Positions 42,801 to 54,095 of a stretch of 64,000 nt of DNA are shown here, piece by piece; position 1 is the stretch's first letter, and every line of letters starts with the position of its first letter. The position numbers were made by a program, and so were the translations under genes. The DNA is from Amoebophrya sp. A120 (taxonomy: Eukaryota > Sar > Dinophyceae > Syndiniales > Amoebophryaceae): contig CAJINV010000004.1 of the NCBI GenBank assembly GCA_905178155.1, positions 3,505,320 through 3,569,319 on the forward strand. The letters run 5' to 3'. The notes under the pieces are model-generated. The model was not told where the DNA came from. It saw only the letters and a list, made by a program, of their open reading frames with translations, and ran no database searches.

Positions 42801-45800
42801 TCAAGGGAGCAGGTCCAGTAGTTGTAAACGCTGGAGACGGCGGAACAGTATGACAGTGCACAACTCCCCCTCCCCTTCACTTGTCTAACATGAACGGCAA
42901 TACAAGCATCAGCAAGAGTGCCGGCTTTGCATGACAGATTTGCACTGGAGTATAGTGCTATTTGAGCTGCCAGAACTTGTCACGCACACAGTGCCAAGAG
43001 GCAAAGGGTGGATTGGGTATTTTGCATGACAAATGAGGGGGAGGGGAAGTTGTGCACTGTCATAAACAGGGGGTCAAGTCCTGAAACAGAAAACACATCC
43101 CCTTCACGTTTCCGCTGTACAACGGCAAAAGTCGTACAGTAGCAGGAGGAGTACTCCTCGTAGTAATTACATCAATCTTGCATCATGACAAATGTCCTTT
43201 TGGACCTTGCTCAGCATTACAACTTGCCTTTTCTACATTCATTCACAATCACCACTAGCACGAGACTTTTGCAATGCGTACCCACTGTACCGCTGCACCA
43301 CGTGGGGGTTCCGCTCCGGATTCAGGTACTCGAAGGCCGGTATGGAGTTGTCAACCGTTTTGACGCTGTCAGCTGTTGCACGAAAGCGTGATGCACGAAT
43401 AGCAAATGCGAAAGGAGGGAGTTTGCGCGTCTTGCATTACAGGTTTCTTGTCGTCGAATCTACGCTGTTTTTTTGGCGCGTCGAGAACTTCTTGTGACGC
43501 GAAGCAGCTCGATCGCGTGGAGAGTCAGGGTGGTAGTGATTCTGCATGACAGATCATGTGACAGCTCCTGAGAAGGTAACGGTTGAGAACAACTCCATAG
43601 CCGTCAGATCCGCCTTTCATTTTGGAGATTGCGTACTTTTCAAAAAATTCTACGATATTGATCTAGAAATCCGCAGTCACGATCAGGGTGGAATCGCAAG
43701 CAAAAGGACACAGCAGCAAGACGATGAAAAAAGTTTAAGTTTATATCACAGTAATATTTTTTACCAGCATGAGCGCCACGTGTCTCCCGAGCAGCAATGC
43801 GACGAAGCCCAGCAGTCCCAGGTTGCACTATGCACTGCAAACATGTCTGGGTCTTGAAGAACGCAATATCTGTCATGCACATTTGGCATAACCCATCATG
43901 TCTGTGATGTATGCTCTAGCATCACAGATTTTTTGATCATGCCTGTCCCGCATCAGAAATGCCCTCTCCGCGCTGCAACGAGTGAACTCCTCTTGCTGAT
44001 CATGCAATACAGATTGTCTTAGAATCCAGAGGCACCGTCACAAGCTCTTGCACTCTTCCAGACATCCAGGGATTATATGTGCAATGCATATGCACACTGC
44101 GCTTGCGAGTAAGCAGATCTTTCCCACAACGCCGGTTTCGAAGAAGAACGCCACGTCGCCGCTGGTGTTTTCGATTTCAGTCAGCAGGTAATCGAAGAAC
44201 AAGGAAAACCACCACAATGTCAGCGTGAACGCAGACAGGAGGAAGAGAAAAAAACTGCGCTGGTTGCCGAGCCCGATCGCGTTGTCGACCCAGGGACAAT
44301 GGTGGTCAAACCGTTCGACGACGCGGCACTTCTCTTTCCAGAACTTCGATCTCTGCGTCAGGAGGCAGCGACAGGTGACGTTCAGGTTCTGAAAGTTCCC
44401 CGACAACACTTTCTGCAGGTACAGTGTGCCGTTTAACGCTGCGGCGGGCGAAGATACGCGGGCTGTTGTAGTGGCGGGAACAACATCTTCCGGCGCACTG
44501 CTGAGACTGCTTATTTCTTTTCCACTCCGGGTTTCATGATCTCCCGCCGGCGTCGTCAATTCGAGCACGCTGTCAACACGAAAAAGACTGCTGTGTCCGG
44601 CAACAGGGGTTGCAGTGGAGGGGAAAACATTTTTGCCACTGCTAGATGATGGCGCTTCTTCAAAAAGGTGGACACACAAGCGCACGACTTAGCGCAGCAG
44701 TGCACGACTTAAGCAGCGCACTACCTAACAAACGTCGCACTACCTAACAAAGTGCGCAGCAGCGCACTATCTAACAAAAGCGCACTACCTAACAAAAGCG
44801 CACTACCTAACAAAAGCGCACTACCTAACAAAAGCGCACTACCTAACAAAAGCGCGCTACCTAACAAATGTCGGTGCACTACTTATAGCGAACGTTTAGC
44901 GGTTGCTTCTGCGCTAACGACTGCTTAAGTCGTGCGCACTACTTAACGCAGCAAAGTCGCGCACGGCATCTCGAGCGTAGCGCACGACTTACCGCAACGG
45001 AAAGGCTGGGCGTGGCCGCAGGGCACCCGTAAGGGTGTCGCGCATGATGACTTTAGAAGTGGAGACACGCACAACTTCAGCAAAAATCCTGGTCGCAAAG
45101 CGCTCCCGCAGCGAGGTACCTACGTCGTTGCAGCACGTGCACGAAGAGCGCTGGCGCTGAGACATGACAAACTCTACTTCCGTCTCTGTTTATTGAGAAG
45201 TTCCTGTTAACAATACCGAAGCCGAACACAAAGCTGCTTTTCGCTTCGGTACAGCAGCCGACGCAACTTCCCCACGTCCGCCGAAATCGCGAAAATCCGG
45301 TCGTTCAGCGTTTCCAGGTCCTTCGCAAAGACCGTATGTGCAATTTCACTGTCGCTGTAGTTCGTTTCTTGCGTCAGGGTTCTCTGCTCCTGGCGCACGT
45401 GCGCGGGCAAATAAACGTGGGACACGTCCTTCGGCAAGAGAAGCTGTCGCTGGAAGTTGAACTGGTGCAGGTCCCGCTCGAGCTCGTACAAATCCTCCAA
45501 CGCACCGAGGACATCATCCACGGTGATTTTCCGTCGCCGTTCGTCCGGGAAGTTATGCAATACAAATTTCCCGTACATGTACAAGATGCATCACAAATTC
45601 TACCAATTTGGAGCGTAAAACTTGTCATGCTAAACCAGGAGCGAAGCCAAGCTTTGTCATGTTGGGAAACTAAGGGCAGGGCGTCCCTTTTGTAAATCGA
45701 AACTACAAACTTTAAACCACCTACCCGGTAAACTCTAAAGCAGAAAAATTGAACAGCGCGATTTCTACCGAGAGACAGCAACAGAAACTCCTGGGACGGC

Positions 45801-48800
45801 TGCGACGTGAGTTCTGTTGTTATCTGAGTAGAAATAGCACTGTGCAACAGTCGTGCCTTAGCACCGAGGGAACCGAAAAAATAAAAAGGTGTGAAGAAGC
45901 TAACTATGACACAGTCCCACCTACCCAAAGAACCATCCTAGAGGTGGTATCTCGAATTTCTAGCATGAAGGAACTGATTGGTTTGGGAAATGGGGTTGCG
46001 ATCGTGGCGCCAACATCCAAATCCAGACCAACATGCAAATGGCCCGATGAGCCACGAGGTTGGTGTGTCCAGCATGACAAACACGACGTCAAAGATAAAT
46101 AGTGCCACGAGACCGGAGTAGTTCATGACCAAACCGAGGAATTGCATGACAAATTTTGGCCGAGCTGTAACAAATTCGAGAACCAGGATGGAAATAGTGT
46201 ACTTAACCTGCGTAGTGGTCGCGTACTAAGAACCCCTAGGAAGAAAGTAAATATCAATGAAGGTTAGGTATTATAGTAATGCAGAGACCGCATTTGTATG
46301 CAGAGACCAAGCTTTGTCATGCAGAGACCGCATTTGTACGTGTACAGGAAATTATTTACTGTGGATAGAAATGAAGCAGATCGTACAGCTGCTGCTGCTT
46401 CAATCGCTTGATACTCCAGTTTTTGCTGCTCGATGCCGCCGCGCTGGGCGCGGTCCCGCGCACGTCGCAGGTCACCCGGTGCTCCACGCTCTCGATCAGA
46501 ATGCTCTGCTGCCGCTTCGAAGGCGTTTTCTTGTTCGCCACCGTGTGATCACTCGAATCGATCGGTGCCGAGTCCTATGCATTGCAAAAGCATATGTAAT
46601 AGTGCAACAATTCTTGCATGATACAAATGGATTCCAAAGCAAAATCATACTTCTCATGCAGAGTTAGGTCGTGAAGTAGCAGATCTGTCATGCAAGACTT
46701 CTGCAATTAGGAAAAGTTACTTCCTACACATATTGCTTTTGCACAGGATATATTCTTGCTATTGTTCGCCGATGAAACGTTGCCTGGGGTGTCGTTTGCC
46801 GCGGTGGTAGACGCCATTTCCATCAGATCCAAATCGATCAAGTCGGGCCGCTCGTATCCACAGTAAATTTTCCGTACACCTACAGGTGCGGTCTCTGCAT
46901 GACAAGACTTGGCTTCGATTCTAGTTTAGCATGACAAGTTTTACGCTCCAAATTTGTGAAATTTGTGGTGCATGTTGTCCATGTACGGGAAATTTGTATT
47001 GCATAGCTCGTTCTCGTCTGCAACGAAGATGCTCGTCGCGGCGGTCGGGTACAGGGCGTACAGGTCCTCGCGATACTTTGCAATCTCGCTGTTAAGCCTC
47101 CTTGGTTGTACTGTCGGTGACGACGTCGAGTTTACACCTTGTTGTAGCTCCACCGTTGGACGATTATCGACTCCAGCAAGATGAGCAGCGCCGTCGATTA
47201 TATCGCCCCCGCTACTGTCGATCAGCGGTGTGTAAAAGAACTTTTGCTCGCGCGCGTTGGTAATACCCCCCGCAGTAGAAGTAGACCCACTGGCACTACC
47301 TCCATGCAACGGCCCCAGACCGCAACTGCTGTCCTGCAGGGCGCGGAGACAGTTCCGCGTGGCGTTTGGCCGCCGCTTCTTGCTCGCGGGCCTGCGCTTG
47401 CGAAAGGCGGCCACGTGGGTCATCTGGGACCCGATCACCTGGTCCGCGTCAAACGTTTCGGCGTGGTCAAAAATCCGCTGCGCCTGGCTCAGAATGGTGT
47501 TGGGCGCGAGACACCCCGGGTCCGTTTGCCAGCACAGCAGCCAGAGTTTCACCGTGAGGGCGTAGTAAACCAGCCAGAGCACTACGTTGGTGATGCCAAA
47601 AGAATCTTCGAAAAGACTATAACTCGTGAAGAAAGCTCCACTTCCGTTGCCCACCGGGTTTTCAATATCGCCAGGCGAGGAAGACGAGGGTGGTGCTCCA
47701 CCTGTGCTCTCCGGAGGTAGGTGTGCTGTCCCGGTTGTAGTGCCGACCGCCACGGCGATCCTACTGGGCAGTATAACCCCGAGAACGACCACCAAATTGA
47801 CGAAGAACACCGCGGCGACGCGCCACGCGAAGTCGTCCTGGAAGATGTGGGGGTGGCCGCAGACACGGTAAAAGCATTTTGCGACGAAAAAGTTCCAGCA
47901 CAGGGACCAATTACTACTGCGGTACGCGATCTGCATCGGCGTGTCACCGCACCCGTCGGGCTCGTCGATGAGAAAGTGGCCTGTGCTGTTCGGTGGAAAA
48001 ACGCACCCAGGACAACGTATACGTAGCTAACGGCGGCGGGAGTGGTTGTGCTATGAAATAACTAGAGATTCACTTTTAAAAACTCTATTCCGAATGCCAA
48101 GGCTCGACACGTTGTTATATGCAGAGTTGTGCGCGGATGGCGCAGTCGCATCACAAACCCGGTTTGATATCCTGATTTTGTTCGGGCATGTTGACCACCA
48201 CAAATCTACTTCCTCAGAAACCGATCCACCGTGCGTGCATGGGCGAGAAATAACCGGCGCTCGTACGTGAGACCATAACGAACTACTTCTCGGCATGCAT
48301 CGAATCGAAACGCGCACAAAGCCAGCTCTGAAAGCGATGGGTACGTTTTTCCACTTAGGATATCCGACTGCCAGGAGCCAGTCCACCACGGGCCTTGCCG
48401 CCATCCAGACCTCGGTGGCGTCCTTCCTCGCCGCCCAGTGCAGCGCCGTGAGGCCCTCGTGGTCGCGGTGAGCCACCGAGGCGGCCCGGGACAGCAGATA
48501 CGTCACCGTTTTGCAGTGTCCGCGCGCACAGGCGTACTGCAGGGCGGTGCGGCCCAGGTTGTCCTGCTCCTCCACCGAAGCACCGGTCTGCAGGTACAAG
48601 TACTCCAAAAGTTCCACGGCGTCCTCCTGCGCCGCGACCAAGAACACCGACATGCCCTCCTTGTCGCGCATGGTGAAATATCCTGTGCAAAAGTATCTCT
48701 CGTACTAATTGCAATTACGCATTACAAATTTCCTCTCCAAGGTAAAATAGCATGACAAATTTTTCATGCTGAGAGAACTTGTATATACCAGTACGATGCT

Positions 48801-49456
48801 TTTGCAATTCATATAAAAACCCCGGGGTCTCGCCGGTACAGGAGGCGTAGCGCGGTCACGTTTTTGCTCTTCGCCGCCCAGTGGGCGCAGGTTTCCTGCA
48901 GCCCCGCGGTCCCGTGCCGCACCTGCTCGACCGTGGAATTTTGTAACATATCAACAGCAAAAATGTCTGGGTCTGGAAACTTGTAATGCTGCGTTGGGAG
49001 TAGTGAATGCCCTGTAATGCACAGGCAAGCATGAAAAATATTCGCGCTTCTTTGTGTTGCGTTTTTCGCATGACAGGCTGCGTTTTTGCATGACAGACAA
49101 AAGGGTCTCTTCTTGGACACGCATCGGAAACTTTTCGGCCATGCCAGACACGCATGACAAATCTCAAAATCTTCCAGACCCATACATTTTTGCATTTGAT
49201 ACAACAGCAGGCTGAGCAACTCGAAATAGCTGACGCACTTCTGCCGCCGGACCTCCTGGTTCAGGGCCAGAAAGCGGGGACCGCTGTACCAGCACGCCCA
49301 GTGGAAGGCCGTGGAGCCGTCCGGCAACGGCGTTACTGGGTAGTTCCCGCGCCGAAAAAGGTCGCAGGCCACCTCCGGCTGGTCCCATGCCGCCGCCTCC
49401 GTCACGGTTTCTGGTACGCGTAGCGCGGCCCCATTATGATCCACCCCGCGCTGCAT
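42801..49456 (-). CDS. Ankyrin-repeat DHHC palmitoyltransferase (Akr1/HIP14-like)
   Basis: Transfers palmitate to cysteines of target proteins at internal membranes. Ankyrin repeats come first: DGSTAFHWACW, LQETCAHWAAKSKNVTALRL, LGRTALQYACARGHCKTV, EGLTALHWAARKDATEV and DGCGDTPMQIA (49456-47900). Two membrane spans and a TDPG motif follow (LLCWQTDPGCL, about 47.5 kb), then a long insert, then the cysteine-rich domain with DHHCPWVDNAIG (44.4 kb), two more spans (SFFLFLLSAFTLTLWWFSLF; ICLLASAVCICIA) and a C-terminal tail. Exons: 49456-49202, 48948-48814, 48678-48363, c.47984-47006, 46854-46751, 46575-46368, 45553-c.45215, c.44690-44091, 43828-c.43764, c.43375-43281, 43115-43065 and 42848-42801. 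The zinc-binding part is degenerate: it reads TQRSKFWKEKCRVVERF, so the usual SKHC and CxxC ligands are largely missing although DHHC is intact. The splice between 45215 and 44690 is inferred; a stop at 45207 would otherwise end the protein before DHHC. An alternative last frame would stop at 42722. Confidence 0.85.
42849..43064. mobile_element. Introner family G
   Basis: 216 bp, TSD AACAG. TATGACAGTGCACAACTCCC to AAGTTGTGCACTGTCATA is the cleanest G TIR here. Confidence 0.93.
43116..43280. mobile_element. Introner family F (divergent)
   Basis: About 165 bp. TGTACAACGGCAAAAGTCGT to GAGACTTTTGCAATGCGTA. If the repeat CCGC (GCGG on the coding strand) is the TSD, the right end lies at about 43289. 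Confidence 0.75.
43829..44090. mobile_element. Introner family A
   Basis: 262 bp, TSD TGCAC. Splits the last membrane span of the DHHC protein. Confidence 0.92.
44692..45206 (-). other. Probable intron with tandem repeats in Ank-DHHC gene
   Basis: Non-introner stretch between the coding exons at 45215 and 44690. It must be removed for the TDPG and DHHC parts to be in one protein. A GTATTG donor sits just before the stop at 45207. Confidence 0.5.
44720..44880. repeat. 18-bp tandem repeat, GCGCACTACCTAACAAAA unit
   Basis: About eight units of GCGCACTACCTAACAAAA, with the central five almost perfect and the outer ones decayed. Related GCGCACGACTT words continue to about 44990. No spacers, so not a CRISPR. 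Confidence 0.92.
45554..46367. mobile_element. Introner family L with nested insertion
   Basis: 814 bp against 151 bp for the other L copy at 46855. TATGCAATACAAATTTCCCG to TTACTGTGGATA. The first 110 and last 50 bp match the short copy in order. Confidence 0.85.
45662..46320. mobile_element. Insertion inside family L introner, flanked by 15-bp direct repeats
   Basis: About 660 bp between two copies of CCAAGCTTTGTCATG (45648-45662 and 46306-46320). Its right part also duplicates GCAGAGACCGCATTTGTA. It contains an open stretch on the minus strand with hydrophobic residues (LVALFIFDVVFVML) but no recognised gene. Origin unknown; unequal exchange or template switching is as likely as transposition. 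Confidence 0.6.
46576..46750. mobile_element. Introner family F
   Basis: 175 bp. TATGCATTGCAAAAGCATAT to ATTGCTTTTGCACAGGATA. No clear TSD. Confidence 0.85.
46855..47005. mobile_element. Introner family L
   Basis: 151 bp, TSD GCTCG. TATCCACAGTAAATTTTCCG to CGGGAAATTTGTATTGCATA. It is next to the other L copy in the same gene. Confidence 0.92.
47985..48362. mobile_element. Introner family B (degenerate)
   Basis: About 378 bp. Right end GGGTACGTTTTTCCACTTAGGATA is clear; the left end (CGGTGGAAAAACGCACCC) is worn, so its boundary is approximate. Interrupts the ankyrin repeats. Confidence 0.7.
48679..48813. mobile_element. Introner family F
   Basis: 135 bp. TATCCTGTGCAAAAGTATCT to ACGATGCTTTTGCAATTCATA. 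No clear TSD. Interrupts the ankyrin repeats. Confidence 0.87.
48949..49201. mobile_element. Introner family A
   Basis: 253 bp. TATCAACAGCAAAAATGTCT to ACATTTTTGCATTTGATA. Flanks TAACA/CAACA. Confidence 0.91.
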
Positions 49457-50307
49457 CGTGCCAACGTGCTGGGATTTATCGGTTGCGTGTCGCTACTAGC
49501 GAAGGTGGCGGCCGCCCGGCGCAACAAGCGGATTTATTTTCTTAGGTGCGCAAAGATCGACGCATGCGCGCTGCCGTGGTGCTCCGCTGTAGCTGCCTCG
49601 TGCGTTGTTGCAAAAACACGTTCAAAACATACACAGGAAACAAGTTCCTATCTGCACGGTCACAAGAAGATTCGACATACGATGTTGCACGAGGAGAGAA
49701 GCGACCAAATTGTACGGAGAAAGCTGTGAAGTAAGTACTTGTTGTCGACGTTTTATTCTGGGGTACATTTTACGACGGGGAACAACACGACACGTGGACA
49801 ACAACGTCCTTCCGCCGCGCGCGGATTCACGAGTACCAGAGTGAAGAAGATTGCAACCAACTTCTTACCCTGAAATTATATCACAGCACTTGTACTTGGA
49901 AACCGCGAACACAGCTGCTACGTCTACAGCAATCGAGCGCATCAACATGTTAGCATCAGCACGTGAGAGCAAGCTCAAGCACAGCACAGCACGGCACCGC
50001 TGACTTCAAAGTCGTTTGTTTCTTTTCGTCTCCAACATGGGCTCAAGAGAAGTCAAAGTTCTGTGCATCCGCATTTTACACCAGTACCCTGGCGAACTAC
50101 CAAAACACTTGCGTCGTCAACAGAGGGCTAGTATACCACATAGAGGTACTGCCATCGACCTATGAGTTCTTCACGAAAAATTTTCGCACCGTCGAGTGAA
50201 CAAAAATATCGCCATGAAAATTTTTGTTCAGAAAGAAATTTCGCTTTACATCTCCATATAGACAAATCATCATTATACATCAAGCGCCGCCCTTGCGTTA
50301 AAGTACA
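49457..50307. other. Intergenic
   Basis: Between the WW gene and the Ank-DHHC start. Nothing recognised. Confidence 0.55.
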
Positions 50308-50673
50308 TCAGCTACACGGTTCCCAATGACGGTTGTCGGCGCCTCGCACCGCGTTCGGGTCCGGTTCGGCGGAAGGCATCGCGGGGGAAAAGTAGTTCGC
50401 CGCGGGCCACTTGCACTCGCCCGTGTACCGATTGAAAAAGTAGTACACCCCGGGTCGGGATCGGCTTTCTACCTTTGTCCAGTATTTCTCGGGGTCCACC
50501 CGGTTCTGGCTTTTCAGTTCTTTCACGATCTTCACCTTGGGGCACTCCGCCTGGCGAATAGCCGCCCAGATGTAAGCATTCTTATCCTGCTCCAGGGTCA
50601 CCAGCGCGTAGGAGTTCGGGTCCCCCCCGGTGGGCGACGCAGGATCGACGCTGAGCTCGTTGCTGGTGGACAT
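50308..50673 (-). CDS. WW-domain protein, intronless
   Basis: About 120 residues in one exon. The C-terminal half has WTKVESRSRPGVYYFFN followed by RYTGECKWP, the two spaced tryptophans, aromatic pair, Asn and Pro of a WW domain, which binds proline-rich ligands. An acidic/Ser-rich start (MSTSNELSVDPASPTGGDPN) precedes a helical AAIRQAECPKVKIVKEL segment. The start is taken at 50673; an in-frame ATG at 50691 would add six residues. It is the last minus-strand gene before the strand switch. No introner is present. The partner and pathway cannot be told from sequence. Confidence 0.65.
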   Translation of the reverse strand: MSTSNELSVDPASPTGGDPNSYALVTLEQDKNAYIWAAIRQAECPKVKIVKELKSQNRVDPEKYWTKVESRSRPGVYYFFNRYTGECKWPAANYFSPAMPSAEPDPNAVRGADNRHWEPCS

Positions 50674-53600
50674 CGTTCTGAACGGCTCCACGGGTGGACA
50701 AGTTCAAATTTGGTTTTGGCTAGTGCAAGTTTCATGTACGAGCATCATCCTCGAACGATATTAGGTCGTAGCCGTACTCAGGTGCGGCACTTTGAGTTTG
50801 AACAAAAAATGCATTGCATCCGGACAGTAGCACTTGATTCCGAGGCCGGCGAGTTTATTCGAGATGTGCGAAAAAGGAAGGTCTAAACGTTCGCAAGCGT
50901 GGGCCCTGGGGAAGTAATTTTCCTCTATCGCGTTGCAAAACAAGGACCGTGTTTTTTTTTCAAAAGCTAAACCGATGATAGAGCCGGGCAAGGCCGCGGT
51001 GCGCGATCGATGCAGAAGACCGATTTTTGTTGTTTCTGTCGACCGAGTGGCTGTGCATCAGAGCACCTTCTACCGATAGTGGTCCGATGTGTGCGGCAGG
51101 GGCACTTCAATGAATTTCGGAAGGCGACATAGGAAATTCCCAGCGGTAGGGTCTCCAGTTTCAATTTTATTCGCTTCACTTCGCTGGGTGGTGGTTGGCG
51201 GTGGCCTCTTCGCATGTGGCCCACTAGACCGGGGATGGGAACGACGCCACGCCATGCACCTCAGGCACGCGACTACCAAATGGCCGCGCGGGCGCCGAAC
51301 CCGGGTTATCTGCGGTCGAGCGCAAGGCCCCCCCCGCGACCTTGCGCTGGGACCCGCGCGCGCGCAGCTTGGCGACTTCCCCCCCCCCCCACGGACGGGG
51401 AGCAGGCCGAACGCAGGGACCGGGGCGCCCGAGCGTGCCACGCCGTGCGCGGGCGACGTTGCGCCCTCCCGTACAAGATCGGCACAGCGAAGGCCTACGC
51501 GGCGCAGGCTCGGACAAGGTCCTCCTGCCCCGCGATTGCGACGCATCTTCGGAGTCTCCGCGTTGTATTTTCCCGCGTAGCGCACCGCGTCCCACCGGTA
51601 CAAGGAGCGCGCGACGACCTAAGAAGGGCGCCATGTCATTCAAGGACCCCCGCAGTGGGCCACTATTGTATGCGCGGAGGATATGAGGTACTTTTTTCCT
51701 GTAATTTGTGCAAAAAGAGAAATAAAGCGCCTGGGCTGTGGTCATCGACTCAGGCGGATCAGCTATTAGGCACCCATTACAAGATAGCTAATGCCTACAC
51801 TGATCATCATCACCACTCCTGGCCAGTTTTTCCTATGCTTTCCTAAAGACCAACTATTCAGAAAATTACCACACTGCTAAAAAAGTGTCAAAACTACCCT
51901 AGAAATGTCAGCGAGACTTAGGGCGCCTTTTTTATAAGAGTTTTGCTTTATTTGCAACATCAAAATCAAGCCACGTTAGCAATTTCTTAGGGTTGTGAAA
52001 AATAGTGAAAAAATTAAAAATTTTTCCCGTCGAAAAAAATCAGCAACGTGCAATTTGAAATGCTACCCCTGTGACATAGTTTTGGGAGTCGCTCCCATTA
52101 GTCCATTTATAAAAGCGACAGGCAGTGAAATTCTTCGATTTTTTCCGGCGAACAAAAGTTGGAAAATTTTGAAAAATTTCGAAAATGGAAGCAATGTCCT
52201 TCCAACCTGTTAAAAGTAAGCAAAAAGATAAAAGTATTGCGATATTAATTATCATAGATCTTTCTTCCCATCTAAATCACATTCAGCGCATTGGCTTTTG
52301 CAAAAATTCACCCTAGTCAAAATTTTGAAAAAAAATGAAAAAAATAACAAAACAAAGACGATGCCTACGCGTCATGCAATTTCACAACCGACTCGGTCAG
52401 GAATGTAGTGCGGTGACGCTTTCTGATGCATATAATGTAAAAGAATCTGCCATGGCGGATTTTTTGCAATTTTTAAAAATTTAAAAATTTTGAAACTGTC
52501 CCCATGAGATAAATGACCTTCGTAATCTGGCAAGGTATATAGGCAAGAGATGAAACTGGTGTGCCTTCTGGTGGTAAGATTACCTACTAAATTGGAAAAC
52601 GTTGGCAGATTTACAATATGCAGAATTTCTTAAAATCGCCAAAAAAGCAAGGCGGGTCTGAACATGTGACCCATCTTATCTCCTAGGGTAGCCCTTTGTA
52701 TTTGGTGACTAAGAGGGAGCGCGCACCCCAAGACGTTGCCTTTTTCCTAGTACAATTCCCGGCGGGATCAATAGGTCTGACCAGCATACTACATATCAAC
52801 CCGCTGCGGAAATTCTTACCCCCCCTATCTCTTGCAAGGACGGGGCTGGGCCTCCTCCGTCGATGGAGAGGGGGCGCAAATCCATAGACGCGGCGCCCTG
52901 TCGTCGCGCTTCATCGACTACACCGCGGCCGCTTCTTGGCTGCGGTACTCGCATGCGGGGCGGGGCCCGGGCCCCCATCGATGCCGCCCGCCGCCCCCGG
53001 GCGGTCGGGCTAGTCTGTTGCGCCCCTTCTGCATCAGCGGGGGCCGATTAATGCACGGGGCCACGGCCAAAGTCGATGACGGCGCTGCGCGACGTCCCGC
53101 GCCGGTGCGGCGCGGCGCCTCCTGGCGCGGGCGCTTCCTGATTCCCCGTTGTGGGGGGGGGGGGGGGGTGCTGCGAGCGCGGGGGCCCGCGATGCGACCC
53201 TTCAAGAGCCGGGGCATCGATTACCGAGGCCCGTGCCGCGACCGCCTGCGATTCAACACTACACTTCTTGGGCGCCGTGCCGCGGGCTGTTGGCCTCCTT
53301 TCAATTGGCTTTGGCCGATCGCGGCTCCCCGGGTGCGTCGGAAAATGCCGCAAATTGGGGGCGGCGGCGTGCGCGGCCCGGCATACCTTCGCGGAGCGTG
53401 TGATTTATGGCCTTTCGCCCTCCGCCAGTCGCCTTGGGCCGGGGAGCTCCGCCCCCGCTTTTTCCTACTTTTCGGCCAGATAGCGACGTCAATAGTTTGT
53501 GGCTTGAAGAAGTGTCACGCAAGTACTTATCTCATCCGTCATCCTCTCTACTGTGCCGGGAGCGGTCCTTTGTTTCAGCCATTTCTGCCTCAGAGTCATG

Positions 53601-54095
53601 CTGCTCTCATTCAGGCATTAAAGCCATCTAGTGCAGTGGATTTGTTTACAAGACGTCATAGCGAGCAACATATATAATTTGGAGTTCTGTGATGTTCCTA
53701 TTCTGTTATATCGTCGTGCTTTAAACGGGTCATTTGAGCGTGTCAAATTTGTCTTACTTGGTGAAGTCTGTGAGTCGCACGGTCTATGTAGTAGTGCCAT
53801 AACTGGTCCTGTCTGTGTGTCCTCATTTGCTCCTGCTGTGAGATGTGCTTCACTGCTTTATTGTCCACCGCATCGTGCAACTCATCAGCACGAGATCGTG
53901 GACCGCCACGCTTTCTGCATTTAGCTCACGTGAGTAAATATGTCGAGCCCCACCCCCAGTGAGCCCGCAGTACGTAGTTGGTCTTCCTCGTCAGTACTCC
54001 CCGTGGTTCTGCTTTTGATGTTGTAGCAACTGATTTGATTTCTAGGAGACCAGAACAATGTTGTCCCTTCCCCATTCCACCAGTTCACCTTCCGC
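50674..54095. other. Strand-switch region between the two gene clusters
   Basis: Genes to the left read leftward and genes to the right read rightward, so transcription diverges here. Two GC-rich islands (about 51200-51640 and 52800-53480, with a run of about 17 G at 53152) flank an AT-rich core (about 51850-52680). Long open frames in the islands are on several frames at once and lack protein character. Confidence 0.7.

Noticed and set aside
44720-44880. CRISPR-like array
   Set aside because: Units abut with no unique spacers, and the host is eukaryotic.
45374-46147. Possible membrane-protein gene inside the family L introner
   Set aside because: Hydrophobic frames exist but lack a start, splice context or recognisable domain. 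They fall within a nested insertion.
51070-51846. Overlapping 160-210-codon frames on both strands
   Set aside because: Same GC effect; no conserved motif, and mutually exclusive with each other.
52832-53677. 281-codon open frame in the GC-rich island
   Set aside because: Several frames on both strands are open at once because of high GC. The composition is Arg/Gly/Pro-rich with no motif, and it includes a long G run.
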